DNA from: Chrysaora quinquecirrha
Taxonomy: Eukaryota > Cnidaria > Scyphozoa > Semaeostomeae > Pelagiidae
Length of the DNA stretch: 64,000 bases
Direction of reading: 5' to 3'
Assembly (NCBI GenBank): GCA_014526335.1
Contig: JACTAT010000024.1
Span: forward strand, 62,001-126,000
Shown here: positions 21,440-34,085 of the stretch, in pieces
Layout: each line of letters opens with the position of its first letter
Numbering within the stretch: position 1 is the stretch's first letter
The notes under the pieces: model-generated
Database searches by the model: none
What the model was told of the DNA's origin: nothing
What the model saw: only the letters and a program-made list of their open reading frames with translations
Position numbers and translations under genes: made by a program

Positions 21440-23030
21440 TGTCATGTCATATCATTTGTCGCTTGAACGTCAATAAATCTATAAAAAAAAGAAAATAATC
21501 CATATGCATTGTCAAAACGATTAGGCATAAAAAATGTCAACGATTTCTTCATCAAAGTCGTTGTCACTGTCATGGCCTTGTAGCAGATCAGCGTCATCGT
21601 CGTCATCACCATTCTCATTTTCATTGCTTAGTATCAGCTCTGTGACATCATCCGGGTAGCATTTATCACTCCAGGCAACTGATCCACTTTCATCCCATCT
21701 ACGATTAGCTGGATCATCCAGATCCAACATTAAGCAGCCTGCTTGCCTAAAAATGGATGCAACATAATTCGATCGCTTTATGTGAAGCTTTAAATTCGAC
21801 TGGCAAGGCGGCAACATGCTTAAATCGGTTATTTTATTTTCATTTTCAAATTTCTGCAAAAAATCTTTCTCACATCGTTTACCGATTTCATTCTTTCGTT
21901 ACCATACATAGCGCATACAAACTGTTCCAAGCGTCCCTCCACTTCTTCAGATACGAAAAGAGTGGTTCCCAAATTTGCAAATAGATTAACATATTCCGCC
22001 TTTTTGGCCATTCTTTTCCAAAAGGCTATTTTTCCTTTTCTAAAGAAGCTGGAGACATAATCATTTCCGGAAAAGGCGTGAAGCCCAATGAGTGCTCTCC
22101 TCTTCTTGATGTCCAGAGATGAAGATGTTACATCCATTATTTTCCTACTGAGTCCTGTTCCATTGTCAATCAATACTTGGACTCCTCCAAAATCATGGGC
22201 AACGAAGAGGGCTAGGATATGCAACCGGGGATTGCATGATGCTGACCATCATGCAATCCCCGGTTGCTACGTTTGCTGCCTGAACAAAAGCAATCAGCTT
22301 CGTATCAGCTTCTTTGTGGTTGCATTCTAATCTTCCAGCAACGGTAATTTCGTCTGCCGACACTTTTGTGCAGTGGTATATATTGGAGAAGAATATTGTC
22401 CTTCCCTGCAGCTTGCTTTTGTCTTCTTCTATCGCACGTTGTATTAAATTAAATAGCATCGCCTTATTATCTACATTTTTAAGAAAATTTGCAAAATTAT
22501 AAGGAACCTTCATGTCGGGACTGGTTATCACATAGCGCTCACTGGCTCCTCTTGCTTGTCTTTCACCTCCTTTGATGCTTTTGTCTTTTGTACGTGTCAC
22601 ATGCAATATACACATGCCTGTACTGGGAGGGAACCATTGCTAAGATTCTTGATGCTAAGTCTCTAATTGTGTTCATTGTACTAACCAGACTTTGAATAGC
22701 AGCTGCAAGATCCAAAAAGTAAGTGAAGAGTCGAGAAGGTGGTGGCAATGCGTCTTCACTGACCAGATTTAAGTCGCTCATCGCAGCTTCGTATAGTTTG
22801 CTCTTTACCGTTTTTCTTATGGCACCATCTGCTGTACTGAGCGGGATCGAGACTGGTGCAAGTGGGAAACTGAGGACATTTTGAAGACCTATTCCTGCCT
22901 CATGCTTATTGGAATATGCTACTAACATCCCCAGAATGTCTCTTTGAAAGACAAGTTCCTTCGCTTTTGCCTTGCTCTTCACTTTGGCCTTTATTGCACT
23001 ATCTTTGAATGACATCAGGGGTTCTCGTTT
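21440..23030 (-). pseudogene. Second XPG/PIN-like transposon protein, frameshifted
   Basis: Four overlapping minus-strand segments read in order. 23015-22563: [23 protein letters not shown] N-terminus, then VYIACDTY (an acidic nuclease-type strand). 22615-22193: [13 protein letters not shown], then AGRLECNHKEADTKLIAFVQAA, the HxEAD-type acidic motif. 22224-21829: ALIGLHAFSGNDYVSSFFRKGK, the counterpart of the GCDTVSGFHGRGK motif in the Academ-like element. 21859-21521: LPPCQSNLKLHIKRSNYVASIFRQA, then an Asp/Glu-rich tail. At least three frameshifts separate them. The overall plan matches uncharacterised transposon-borne proteins common in cnidarians. It sits as an island inside the satellite. 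Cognate TIRs were not found. Confidence 0.6.
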
Positions 23031-23375
23031 GATGGAGTCAAAGAATTTGTCTTTTGTGCATCAAAACGAGATTTTCTCATTGAAAAGAGGTCAAATGCCC
23101 CCCGAAACGCCCTCCAACATTGATTTTCGGAGTCAGCGCCCCAAATTACCTAATTCCACCTCATTTGACATAATTCCCAGGAGGATGGACCTTAACTGGG
23201 ATTGTGCGGGTATTTTACATGAAAACGAGACTTTAACATGAAATAGAGGCCGAAGGCCCCCAAACCTGCCCGTATAACATCGATTTTCGGAATCAGCACC
23301 CAAAAATTACCCAAATCCATCTAATTAAAGTTACTTCCCCGAGGGGTGACCCTACCCCAATTCTCCGCCTGGTCT
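23031..23375. repeat. Two-copy tandem repeat next to the nuclease-like ORF
   Basis: AACGAGATTTTCTCATTGAAAAGAGG...CCCGAAACGCCC...GATTTTCGGAGTCAGCGCCCCAAATTACC (from about 23,067) is repeated, diverged, from about 23,223. The GGAATCAGCACCCAAAAATTACCC block resembles, on the opposite strand, the GGGTAAC..GGGGTGCTGAT block of the repeat at 1-560. Confidence 0.55.
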
Positions 23376-24630
23376 AGTACAGTTATCGGCCCTCCAATGC
23401 CCTAATAAAAAATAAAGCATAATCACCAAATACTACTTATCTCATAGACAATAACAAGCAAAAAAACCTGACCTGCTAGCCTTGCATCTACAACATATAG
23501 CAGAAAACAAATTCCACAAGGCTAAAATTTTTTTAACACCTATAAAATCAAAATTTTAAGGACTAGAAGCATAAAACTTCGACTCAACACTACAAAGAAG
23601 GTGCTTAATTCGAATTTGAAATTAAAATTTCTCTATGATCTAATTCTCAATTTTTTCGAAAACAAGGCCCTTAGTTGAAATGGTCTATTAGCCATGGCAA
23701 CAACAACACCAAGTACAGTTATCAGCCATCCAGAGCCTTAAGCAAAAATGAAGAATAATACACCAATACTACTACCCCTTTACAAAACAACATGCATAAA
23801 ACCCGCACTCCTGTCTTACATCTACAATATCTTGCATGACAACAATAGTAACAAGAATCACTAGCGATGTCAAGCCTAATTCTGATAAATAACTGATTCC
23901 TGCAAATCTAATACACAACATTTAGCAAGATTACCTGGCCTGCTAGCATTATTTACAATGTAAAAAATGACAACAACAAAAAAAGTACATTTATTGGCCC
24001 TAGAAAGCCTTAAAAATGAAATAAAGCACAATCAACAAATACTGCTGCCTGCCCTGCTGCCCTATAGCACAACAACAATTTTTACAAGGCTTACTCATGT
24101 TGTCAAGTCCAATAACGGGTTTTTGCAATCCTAATACCCTATAAACAACATTAAGTAAGTCAACCCAGCCCACTAGCCATTCATATCCATGATATAAATC
24201 ATCATAACAACAATAACACGTCCTACACACAAGTATTGGAGCCACACAAGAATTTTTTTTTACAAGTATACTCTTCTGATAGGAAATTTTACCCACCAAG
24301 AAAAAAGAATGACTCGAAATTCCAGCCCAAAAAATATAATGACCCAAAACTCAAACCCAGAAAATAGAATGACAGAAGATGCAAACTGCGAAAAATAGGT
24401 CCTAAGAATTAATTTCTCAGTTATCATACCATACAACTATCACTTAATTAAGTCTCCCAGAGAGGCTGGGATATTAATGCGGCTGACACTGTTTTCAAAG
24501 CTGGAATAAATACAAGCTACTATGATTTCACAATTTGAGTACCCGAAAAGTTTGCCACACATTAACAAGTATAAGAGCCTACCCTGCTAGCCTTTCTAAC
24601 TAAATAAAGCATAATTACCCATCACTGCTT
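23376..24630. repeat. Continuation of the 260-bp satellite
   Basis: AAGCATAATCACC-type anchors reappear at about 23,415, 23,750, 24,020 and 24,603 with the same CTACAACAT and GTACAGTTAT blocks. A half-copy of the palindromic MITE (23,527-23,690) and unrelated sequence (about 24,230-24,540) are inserted. Confidence 0.7.
23527..23690. mobile_element. Half copy of the palindromic MITE
   Basis: It shares the centre (AAGGACTAGAAGCATAAAA) and right arm (AAGAAGGTGCTTAATTCGAAT...CGAAAACAAGGCCCTTAGTTGAAA) with 12,760-13,002. The left arm is missing. Confidence 0.7.
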
Positions 24631-26216
24631 GTCTTATATCTACAACATACAGCATAAAAAAAATTTTCACAAGCCTTTATTAGGATGTCAAAAAAGTCGC
24701 ATAAGAATTTTCTCACAAAAAAGGCTTGAAATGCAAGTATAGATGTAGTATATAAACAAACAAACCAGGATGTTTTCATGATTTCGAGTAAAAAACTGAA
24801 GCACATACCTGGATTATGAACGAATGCCATTTAAAAAACTTAATAGATTACATTTTTAAAAAATATCAATGCCACATATGAACAGAGAATTATACATAAT
24901 AGTTTCATTTTTAAGGCCAAGGCCTGGAGGGTTCTATTAAGTAACTGTAATATGTCTAATATAAGGATTTGTGCACTATAAGCATTAGGGCATGACTGGG
25001 AGTACTTTCTAGAGTGCTGGATGGGATACCCATCAAACATACGATTTTGCTTTTGCAATTTGGTTCGTTTTCACAATATCCTTGAATTAAGAATATTGTT
25101 AACAATATTTTTTATTTAACAATATTTTCTCTTCTAACAAGGTATTTTATTTAACAATATTGGTTCTACTTCCATTAAAGATAATAAATCAATAGAAATA
25201 TAAATTTAGAGAAATCATACATACCATGATGTTCAAATGGTCCTGGGTAAAAAGCTGAAGCACATTTCAATATAAGCAAGATAATCTTATAATGCCCTCA
25301 GCAGAGCTGGACTGGCAATGAAGGAAAATGTGACCTCATGGGTTGAACTGGATTGTCATATCATTTTCATTGAGATGTTCTAAATAAATTTTCATAAAAT
25401 CTAAACCCTAAGCCTGGCCTGATAAATGTACAACTGATTAATCATAACCACCAGTGTGAAATGTAGGTCACATTTTGCAGGTCACCACTAGGGTCAAGGG
25501 CCTAAAATTGCAACAAAAGAACTCTTTTGAATTCAGGATGCAAACGCCTCCATTGTGCGAAAGTGTTTAAATATTTTGCTTGCGGGGTTCGAAACAGGAC
25601 AAATGGTTGCGACAAGAATTTTTTACATTTCCCCAAAGGTCAGAGCGTCCATTCTTTGTCATTCTCTTGATTGCATCTCAAACCTGTGTCTATAAATCAA
25701 TTATGTTTTTCATAAAATCTGTTTAACTTCAGATATCCTGTTATTTTCTGAAAATCCAATAATGTTGTCCATTCTAAGGGAAATGACTTGCCCAGCGAAG
25801 GAAGTACGTGAAAGGCTGCTATAAACCGGGGATCATTTCACTCTTCAAAAAGTTAAGAGATTCCAATTGAACGAAGAGGATTTTAAGGAGATTGCAATAT
25901 AAAAGGCAAAGCATGTACAAGATTCAAAGGAGTGAATTGCCTCTTACTGTAGACACTTTTTTTATAGGCCTAAAAAACCTAGCTCAAGGCGTAAAGTTCC
26001 TTGCAGACTTTTGCATTTATGAGATAATTTCTAAAACAATCAAATAATATCTAATGGATTTACATGTTCAAGTGGTTTGTTATTCTCACGTGGTATACGC
26101 AAGATTGTATTTAGACTGACACCTTAATACAATAAGGGGCTCAGGTATCTCTACACAGAAGAACTGTTTTGTTCTGTGTTAGCCCTAATGGAGACCTGCA
26201 AATTGTAACCTGCATT
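24631..26216. other. Non-coding, no recognised gene
   Basis: AT-rich sequence with no family signature in six frames. At 25,085-25,165 a short AACAATATT-rich repeat occurs. Bases 26,217-26,225 (TTAAAATAG) form the left 9-bp target duplication of the next element. Confidence 0.5.
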
Positions 26217-26225
26217 TTAAAATAG

Positions 26226-29200
26226 GGCCAGGTCAATAACGCGGAACGCCAAAATTCCGCGGAACCGCGGAACAGATTTGTTCCGCGAATATACGTTCCG
26301 CGTTATTGATTTTGCCTCTGTGCTAAAATAAAAAACGCGGAATAATTTCTTGTGCGTTTCTTATTAATAATTTAATGCATTTTAAAACAAATTTCTTCCG
26401 TTTTGTTGCATTTTTGGTTTTCTTTAAATAAAACGACTTTTCTCCTTAGTAAAACCTGTCTGGAAAAGTTCATGAAAAGAGGTTCGCGTTTTGATTTTAA
26501 GCCTTATGGCAAAATCAATAGCAGCGAATTCGATCTCATGAACTTCCCTAATTAAGTCAAATAGAGTTGTCTTCACAAAGACTTGTTTTATGATTACTGT
26601 TCATCATCCCTTGTCTAACATCGCCTGCAAGTACACACAATGAAAACACAAGTCAGCATATGGCTGGGCCGAGCTAGGCCTAAATTGTAATCACCATACA
26701 CTTTGAACCTGTACATTTTGTTCACATTCGATTGTATCTTTTACTTAAATTTGGTAAAAAAGCTTTATGAAGTCGAAAGGAGCATTTAAACAAACTATCT
26801 ATGACTTTGAACGGCCACCGACCTGCCTGGAAAAGTTCATGAAAAGAGGTTCAGCGTTTTGATCTTAGCCTTATGGCAAAATCAATAGCAGCGAATTCGA
26901 TATCATGAACTTCCCTACTTTGAAGTCAAATAGAGTTGTCTTCACCAAGATTTGTTTTATGATTACTGTTCAGCATCCCTTGTCTAACATCGCCTGCAAG
27001 TACACACAATGAAAACACAAGTCAGCATATGGCTAGGCCCGAGCTAGGCCTAAATTGTAATCACCATACACTTTGAACCTGTACATTTTGTTCACATTCG
27101 ATTGTATCTTTTTACTTAAATTTGGTAAGAAAAAAAGCTTTATCAAGTCGAAAGGAGCATTTAAACAAACTATCTATGACTTTGGGCGGCCACCGACCTG
27201 TCTAGAAGTTCATGAAATCAGGTTCCGCGTTTTTGATTTTGCCTTATGGCAAAATCAATAGCGCGAACCTGATCTCATGAACTTCTAATTGAAGTCAAAT
27301 AGAGTTGTCTTCACAAAGACTTGTTTTATGATTACTGTTCATCATCCTTGTCTAACATCGCCTGGAAGTACACACAATGAAAAGACAAGTCAGCATATGG
27401 CTAGGCCGAGCTAGGCCTAAATTGTAATCACCATACACTTTGAACCTGTACATTTTGTTCACATTCGATTGTATCTTTTTACTTAAATTTGGTAAAAAAG
27501 CTTTATGAAGTCGAAAGTAATCATTTAAACAAACTATCTATGACTTTGGGCGGCCTATTTGACCTGTCTAGAAGAAGTTCATGAAATCAGGTTCAGCGTT
27601 TTGATTTTGCCTTATTGCAAAATCAATACGCGAACCTGATCTTCATGGAACTTCTAGACAAAGACTTGTCAAATAGAGTTGTCTTAACAAAGCCTTGTTT
27701 ATGATTACTGTTCATCATCCTTTGTCTAACATCGCCTAAAAGTACAATCGAATGAAAACACAAGTACAGGTTCAAAGTGCTATGCCGATTAGGCCTAAAT
27801 TGTAATCACCATACACTTTGAACCTGTACATTTTGCTGACTTGTGTTTGTATTGTTGTACTTGCAAATTTGGTAAGACAAGCTGGATGATGAACAGTAAT
27901 CATTTAAACAAACTATCTATGAAGACAACTCTATTTGACTTCAATTAGAAGTTCATGAGATCAGGTTCGCGTTATTGATTTTGCCATAAGGCAAAATCAA
28001 AAACGCGAACCTGATTTCATGAACTTCTACTAGACAGGTCGGTTGTCCCAAAGTCATAGATAGTTTGTTTAAATGCTCCTTTCGACTTCATGAAGCTTTT
28101 TTTTTTACCAAATTTAAGTAAAAAAATACAATCGAATGTGAACAAAATGTACAGGTTCAAAGTGTATGGTGATTACAATTTAGGCCTAGCTCGGGCCTAG
28201 CCATATGCTGACTTGTGTTTTCATTGTGTGTACTTGCAAGCGATGTTAGACAATGGATGATGAACAGTAATCATGAAACAAATCTTTGTGAAGACAACTC
28301 TATTTGACTTCAATTAGAAGTTCCATGAGATCGAATTCGCGTTATTGATTTTGCCATAAGGCAAAATCAAAAACGCGGAACCTGATTTCATGAACTTTCT
28401 AGACAGGTCGGTGGCCGCCCAAAGTCATAGATAGTTTGTTTAAATGCTCCTTTCGACTTGATAAAGCTTTTTTTACCAAATTTAAGTAAAAAGGTAAAAA
28501 GATACAATCGAATGTGAACAAAATGTACAGGTTCAAAGTGTATGGTGATTACAATTTAGGCCTAGCTCGGGCCTAGCCATATGCTGACTTGTGCTTTCAT
28601 TGTGTGTACTTGCAGGCGATGTTAGACAAGGGATGATGAACAGTAATCATAAAACAAATCTTGGTGAAGACAACTCTATTTGACTTCAATTAGAAGTTCC
28701 ATGAGATTGAATTCCGCGTTATTGATTTTGCCATAAGGCGAAAATCAAAACGCGGAACCTCATTTCATGAACTTCTCTAGACAGGTCGGTGGCCGCCCAA
28801 AGTCATAGATAGTTTGTTTAAATGCTCCTTTCGACTTGATAAAGCTTTTTTTTACCAAATTTAAGTAAAAAAAATACAATCGAATGTGAACAAAATGTAC
28901 AGGTTCAAAGTGTATGGTGATTACAATTTAGGCCTAGCTCGGGCCTAGCCATATGCTGACTTGTGTTTTCATTGTGTGTACTTGCAGGCGATGTTAGACA
29001 ATGGATGATGAACAGTAATCATGAAACAAATCTTTGTGAAGACAACTCTATTTGACTTCAATTAGGGAAGTTCCATGAGATCGAATTCCGCGTTATTGAT
29101 TTTGCCATAAGGCAAAAATCAAAAACGCGGAACCTGATTTCATGAACTTCTCTAGACAGGTCGGTGGCCGCCCAAAGTCATAGATAGTTTGTTTAAATGC

Positions 29201-30520
29201 TCCTTTCGACTTGATAAAGCTTTTTTTTTACCAAATTTAAGTAAAAAGATACAATCGAATGTGAACAAAATGTACAGGTTCAAAGTGTATGGTGATTACA
29301 ATTTAGGCCTAGCTCGGGCCTAGCCATATGCTGACTTGTGTTTTCATTGTGTGTACTTGCAGGCGATGTTAGACAATGGATGATGAACAGTAATCATAAA
29401 ACAAATCTTTGTGAAGACAACTCTATTTGACTTCAAATTAGGGAAGTTCCGCGAGATCGAATTCCGCGTTATTGATTTTGCCATAAGGCGAAAATCAAAA
29501 ACGCGGAACCTGATTTCGCGGAACTTCTCTAGACAGGTCGGTGGCCGCCCAAAGTCATAGATAGTTTGTTTAAATGCTCCTTTCGACTTCATAAAGCTTT
29601 TTTTACCAAATTTAAGTAAAAAGATACAATCGAATGTGAACAAAATGTACAGGTTCAAAGTGTATGGTGATTACAATTTAGGCCTAGCTCGGGCCTAGCC
29701 ATATGCTGACTTGTGTTTTCATTGTGTGTACTTGCAGGCGATGTTAGACAAGGGATGATGAACAGTAATCATAAAACAAGTCTTTGTGAAGACAACTCTA
29801 TTTGACTTCAAATTAGGGAAGTTCCGCGAGATCGAATTCCGCGTTATTGATTTTGCCATAAGGCGAAAATCAAAAACGCGGAACCTCTTTTCGCGGAACT
29901 TCTCTAGACAGGTCGGTGGCCGCCCAAAGTCATAGATAGTTTGTTTAAATGCTCCTTTCGACTTGATAAAGCTTTTTTTTACCAAATTTAAGTAAAAAAA
30001 ATACAATCGAATGTGAACAAAATGTACAGGTTCAAAGTGTATGGTGATTACAATTTAGGCCTAGCTCGGGCCTAGCCATATGCTGACTTGTGTTTTCATT
30101 GTGTGTACTTGCAGGCGATGTTAGACAAGGGATGATGAACAGTAATCATAAAACAAGTCTTTGTGAAGACAACTCTATTTGACTTCAAATTAGGGAAGTT
30201 CCGCGAGATCGAATTCCGCGTTATTGATTTTGCCATAAGGCGAAAATCAAAAACGCGGAACCTCTTTTCGCGGAACTTTTCCAAACAGGTTTTTACTAAG
30301 GAGAAAAGTCGTTTTTATTTAAAGAAAACCAAAAATGCAACAAAACGAAAGAAATTTGTTTTAAAATGCATTAAATTATTAATAAGAAACGCACAAGAAA
30401 TTATTCCGCGTTTTTTATTTTAGCACAGAGGCAAAATCAATAACGCGGAACAAATATTCATGGAACAAATCTGTTCCGCGGTTCCGCGGAATTTTGGCGT
30501 TCCGCGTTATTGACCTGGCC
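26226..30520. mobile_element. Foldback / MULE-Rehavkus-like palindromic element, 4,295 bp
   Basis: Outer inverted repeats of about 270 bp begin GGCCAGGTCAATAACGCGG and end CCGCGTTATTGACCTGGCC. The 9-bp flanks are TTAAAATAG on the left (26,217-26,225) and TTGAAATAG on the right (30,521-30,529). The interior is about four copies of a unit of about 370-375 bp in one orientation (26,490 to about 27,850), then about seven in the opposite orientation (to about 30,290). AAGACAACTC anchors in the right arm are at 28,291, 28,667, 29,039, 29,414, 29,789 and 30,165. Each unit has its own palindrome, centred on GCCATAAGGC with CCGCGTTATTGATTTT arms. Nine-bp duplications and repeat-built TIRs fit Mutator-like/Rehavkus foldback elements. 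No transposase is inside. The short frames in it are repeats, not genes. Confidence 0.8.
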
Positions 30521-30532
30521 TTGAAATAGTTT

Positions 30533-33034
30533 AGGTCACTCTGAGTGATCCATTAAGAAATTTTAATTAACACAAATCAGTTGAGGGGACCAAAATTCCT
30601 GGAGCATTTTTTCATAAAGCTGAAAAAACTTGCTCCCTTATTCTGAAATTCTCTTTTAAATGTGTTGACTTCATTCTATTTGAAATCACCAGCTACTGAA
30701 AGCAGTAACAGGTATTTGGAAATAATGCTCTTTACATAAAAATGACTGAAGGCAAAAACTGTGTATGAAAAGGATGACTCATTTTGTTAATTATTTAAAA
30801 AGTCCCATTTTGTATCAACAAGCTCACTTAGGCCTTCTATACGTACTGCAAATTTTATTCAACTGTACAAAACAGCATCAAGGAGCAGTCCAATAGCAAA
30901 GTAATATAAGTAACTGGTAATTGTTGAAACGAATGGAAATAATTTTAAACCAAAATTTTGGTACCTGCATGGTGGGGCTTTAAAAGGGCGAAATAAATAC
31001 TTACCTACTCTAACAAGGGCCTGAAGTGAACACTGAACTGGACACAAAATAGCAATGAATTATTATGGGCCTTATATTGAAGAAAGTGTTTTTCATTGAA
31101 GATTCAAATTTCACCTTGTTTAATATCAACACCGTCAAAAAATCATTCAAACTTATCTGCGAAAGTAAACAGAAACTTTAGTTTCCATATCCCGCTCGTT
31201 TATCCTATACTGTCGGCTTTCGCTAGGCCAACCACCACGATCGCGAGCATATTTCCACAAGCACAAATAAACAGCAAAACAAGCACTTTCCACGGAGGAC
31301 TGAAAATTCAACTTACCTCAACAAATGGTATATCTGCAAATAATAGAAAGATCGGGTCAAAAAAGCAGAAACAGATGCTTATAATTGTTGCGAAATCCCA
31401 ACCTCTACATTAGGCCCATCGCCATGCAAACAGACATCCAAACTGGTTAGAAAACGTCTTGTTGTTGCTGTTCATATTCAGCTTCATCTTCTTATTGTGT
31501 TGCAAATGTGGCTGTTATTCCTCAGAGCGACAATTGTTCCAGACTGTGTTACAGATGTTCCCAGTGATACATTTGTGCCAGATGCAAGTGTTCCTTGATG
31601 TTACAAAAGTGCCTGAACTGCTACATTTGTTCCCTATATCAAGTAGCAAATGTGCCCATAAAGATAGCATGTATATTGGTCAGTTAGTTAGTTAGATAGT
31701 TTTTTATTAGTTAGTTAGTTTGTAAAACTCTGAGAGAGTGCCCTCAGTTTCATTTTTTATTTTTTACTTTAATTTCATGGAAGAAAGTTTTAGTTATTTT
31801 TACTTTGCTTGGTCCAATATATCTTCAAACTAAGTAATTATTGTTAAATTTCACCATGCAGGATTTTGAATTGAAATAAAGTTAATATAGTCCGGGTGCT
31901 GACAGTCGAAATCGGGTGACTACTTGCAATTTTAGTGGGACTTTTAATTTTTGCACAAATGTGTTCAGTTTCATATCCTAAACACGATTTTAGCTGTTGG
32001 CCCACCTGAATTTTCTTGTTAGACGCATCCAACCCGTTTTTCTCCAGCAAAACTCATGCAGTGTTCCAGCAAGAAACCGCCATTTTCAACAACAATTTGA
32101 AAGGAACTAATTGAAGCGACTCTTGCTATCAGGGTGTGCGTTAGCTTTAAAGATGCTTTTTATGTACAAATCAAAACGAAATTACTAAGACAAAAGGCAA
32201 AAATTGTACCCCATTCTTTGAACAAATCAGCTGGATAATTGTCAGAAACGTAGTTTCATATGTTTGTTAATTACTCTTTGTTCTTGTTTTCTGTGCTATG
32301 AATTTATAATGTTGGTTGATACCCCTCCAATGAAATTATGCTTTGCGAAGTGCAATAAAACCCAATTCCATGGAATCGTGGAATGAGAAACAAGTATGGA
32401 ACCCCAATGTTTAGTAATATGGGTCTTAAAACCTCAAATTATTTCGTATATAGAGGAAATGAATCCTCCTTGTGATGTTTTTATAACTAAATTATGAAGT
32501 ACATGAACATTCTGTCTCTTTTGGCAGGTAATGTCACAAACGTAACCATTGTCAAGGCACAAAATATTTGCTTGTGCAAAGGCAACTACATACATGAGAC
32601 TATTCTACATTCTAAACTAATTAGGAAGTTATTCTGCTTTACCATTTTCACCCTTCGAAGCGAACACTAAGACCATATTTCAAACGGTTATAGCCGATGA
32701 AGGGTAGAACTTTTAATTTTGATAAGTCAAACCTTTCGCTATTTTGCGTTTAGCGCCGGACACAGTGGCAATGTCAAAGTGAAAGCTAATCCTTACTGAC
32801 GCCGTTTAAACAGCCCTCGAAGGAAACTCTGATTTAAAGATCAAAAGACTCTAAAGCTAGAATAATGGGGATCTTATGCTATCTTGCAACAAGTGCCGCA
32901 CCTGAGGCTACAGCAAGCTTGAGGGTAGGAGGAATCAACTCAAAAGTGTTTGTTCTGCCGTCATGAACCGCTAAGAGCTGCTCATCTCCATCATCGTCAT
33001 CAAAGAAGCCTCCGTTTTAAGAGGTAGTAGAACA
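30533..33034. repeat. Flank segment, first copy of a 2.5-kb tandem duplication
   Basis: TTTAGGTCACTCTGAGTGATCC (30,531) to AAGAGGTAGTAGAACA (33,034) is almost identical to 34,231-36,776. The open frames in it (31,096-31,413; 31,459-31,695) are identical in both copies because of recent duplication, not selection, and have no family signature. (TTAG)n microsatellite is at about 31,680-31,715, and a degenerate TGTTCC/TGTGCC array at 31,525-31,660. Confidence 0.9.
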
Positions 33035-34076
33035 TATTGATTTTGCCATAAGGCGAAGATCAAAAACGCGGAACCTCTTTTCGCGGAACTTTTCCAGGCA
33101 GGTCGGTGGCCGTTCAAAGTCATAGATAGTTTGTTTAAATGCTCCTTTCGACTTCATAAAGCTTTTTTTACCAAATTTAAGTAAAAAGATACAATCGAAT
33201 GTGAACAAAATGTACAGGTTCAAAGTGTATGGTGATTACAATTTAGGCCTAGCTCGGGCCTAGCCATATGCTGACTTGTGTTTTCATTGTGTGTACTTGC
33301 AGGCGATGTTAGACAAGGGATGATGAACAGTAATCATAAAACAAGTCTTTGTGAAGACAACTCTATTTGACTTAAAATTAGGGAAGTTCCGCGAGATCGA
33401 ATTCCGCGTTATTGATTTTGCAATAAGGCGAAAATCAAAACGCGGAACCTGATTTCATGAACTTCTCTAGACAGGTCGGTGGCCGCCCAAAGTCATAGAT
33501 AGTTTGTTTAAATGCTCCTTTCGACTTCATAAAGCTTTTTTACCAAATTTAAGTAAAAGATACAATCGAATGTGAACAAAATGTACAGGTTCAAAGTGTA
33601 TGGTGATTACAATTTAGGCCTAGCTCGGGCCTAGCCATATGCTGACTTGTGTTTTCATTGTGTGTACTTGCAGGCGATGTTAGACAAGGGATGATGAACA
33701 GTAATCATAAAACAAGTCTTTGTGAAGACAACTCTATTTGACTTAAAATTAGGGAAGTTCATGAGATCGAATTCCGCGTTATTGATTTTGCCATAAGGCG
33801 AAAATCAAAACGCGGAACCTCTTTTCATGAACTTTTCCAAACAGGTTTTTACTAAGGAGAAAAGTCGTTTTTATTTAAAGAAAACCAAAAATGCAACAAA
33901 ACGAAAGAAATTTGTTTTAAAATGCATTAAATTATTAATAAGAAACGCACAAGAAATTATTCCGCGTTTTTTATTTTAGCACAGAGGCAAAATCAATAAC
34001 TCGGAACAAATATTCGCGGAACAAATCTGTTCCGCGGTTCCGCGGAATTTTGGCGTTCCGCGTTATTGACCTGGCC
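33035..34076. mobile_element. Second, left-truncated copy of the foldback element
   Basis: It begins inside a 375-bp unit (ATTGATTTTGCC), carries nearly three units and ends with the complete right TIR CGTTATTGACCTGGCC at 34,076. TTAAAATAG follows at 34,077-34,085, matching the left duplication at 26,217 exactly. Length and start match 29,471-30,520, so it arose by tandem duplication and not by a new insertion. Confidence 0.85.
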
Positions 34077-34085
34077 TTAAAATAG

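Noticed and set aside
27073..33223. Repeated short ORFs beginning MNLYILFTFDCIFLLKFGK
   Set aside because: They are the 375-bp foldback units. The frames occur in both orientations and stop at unit borders, with no codon-level constraint.
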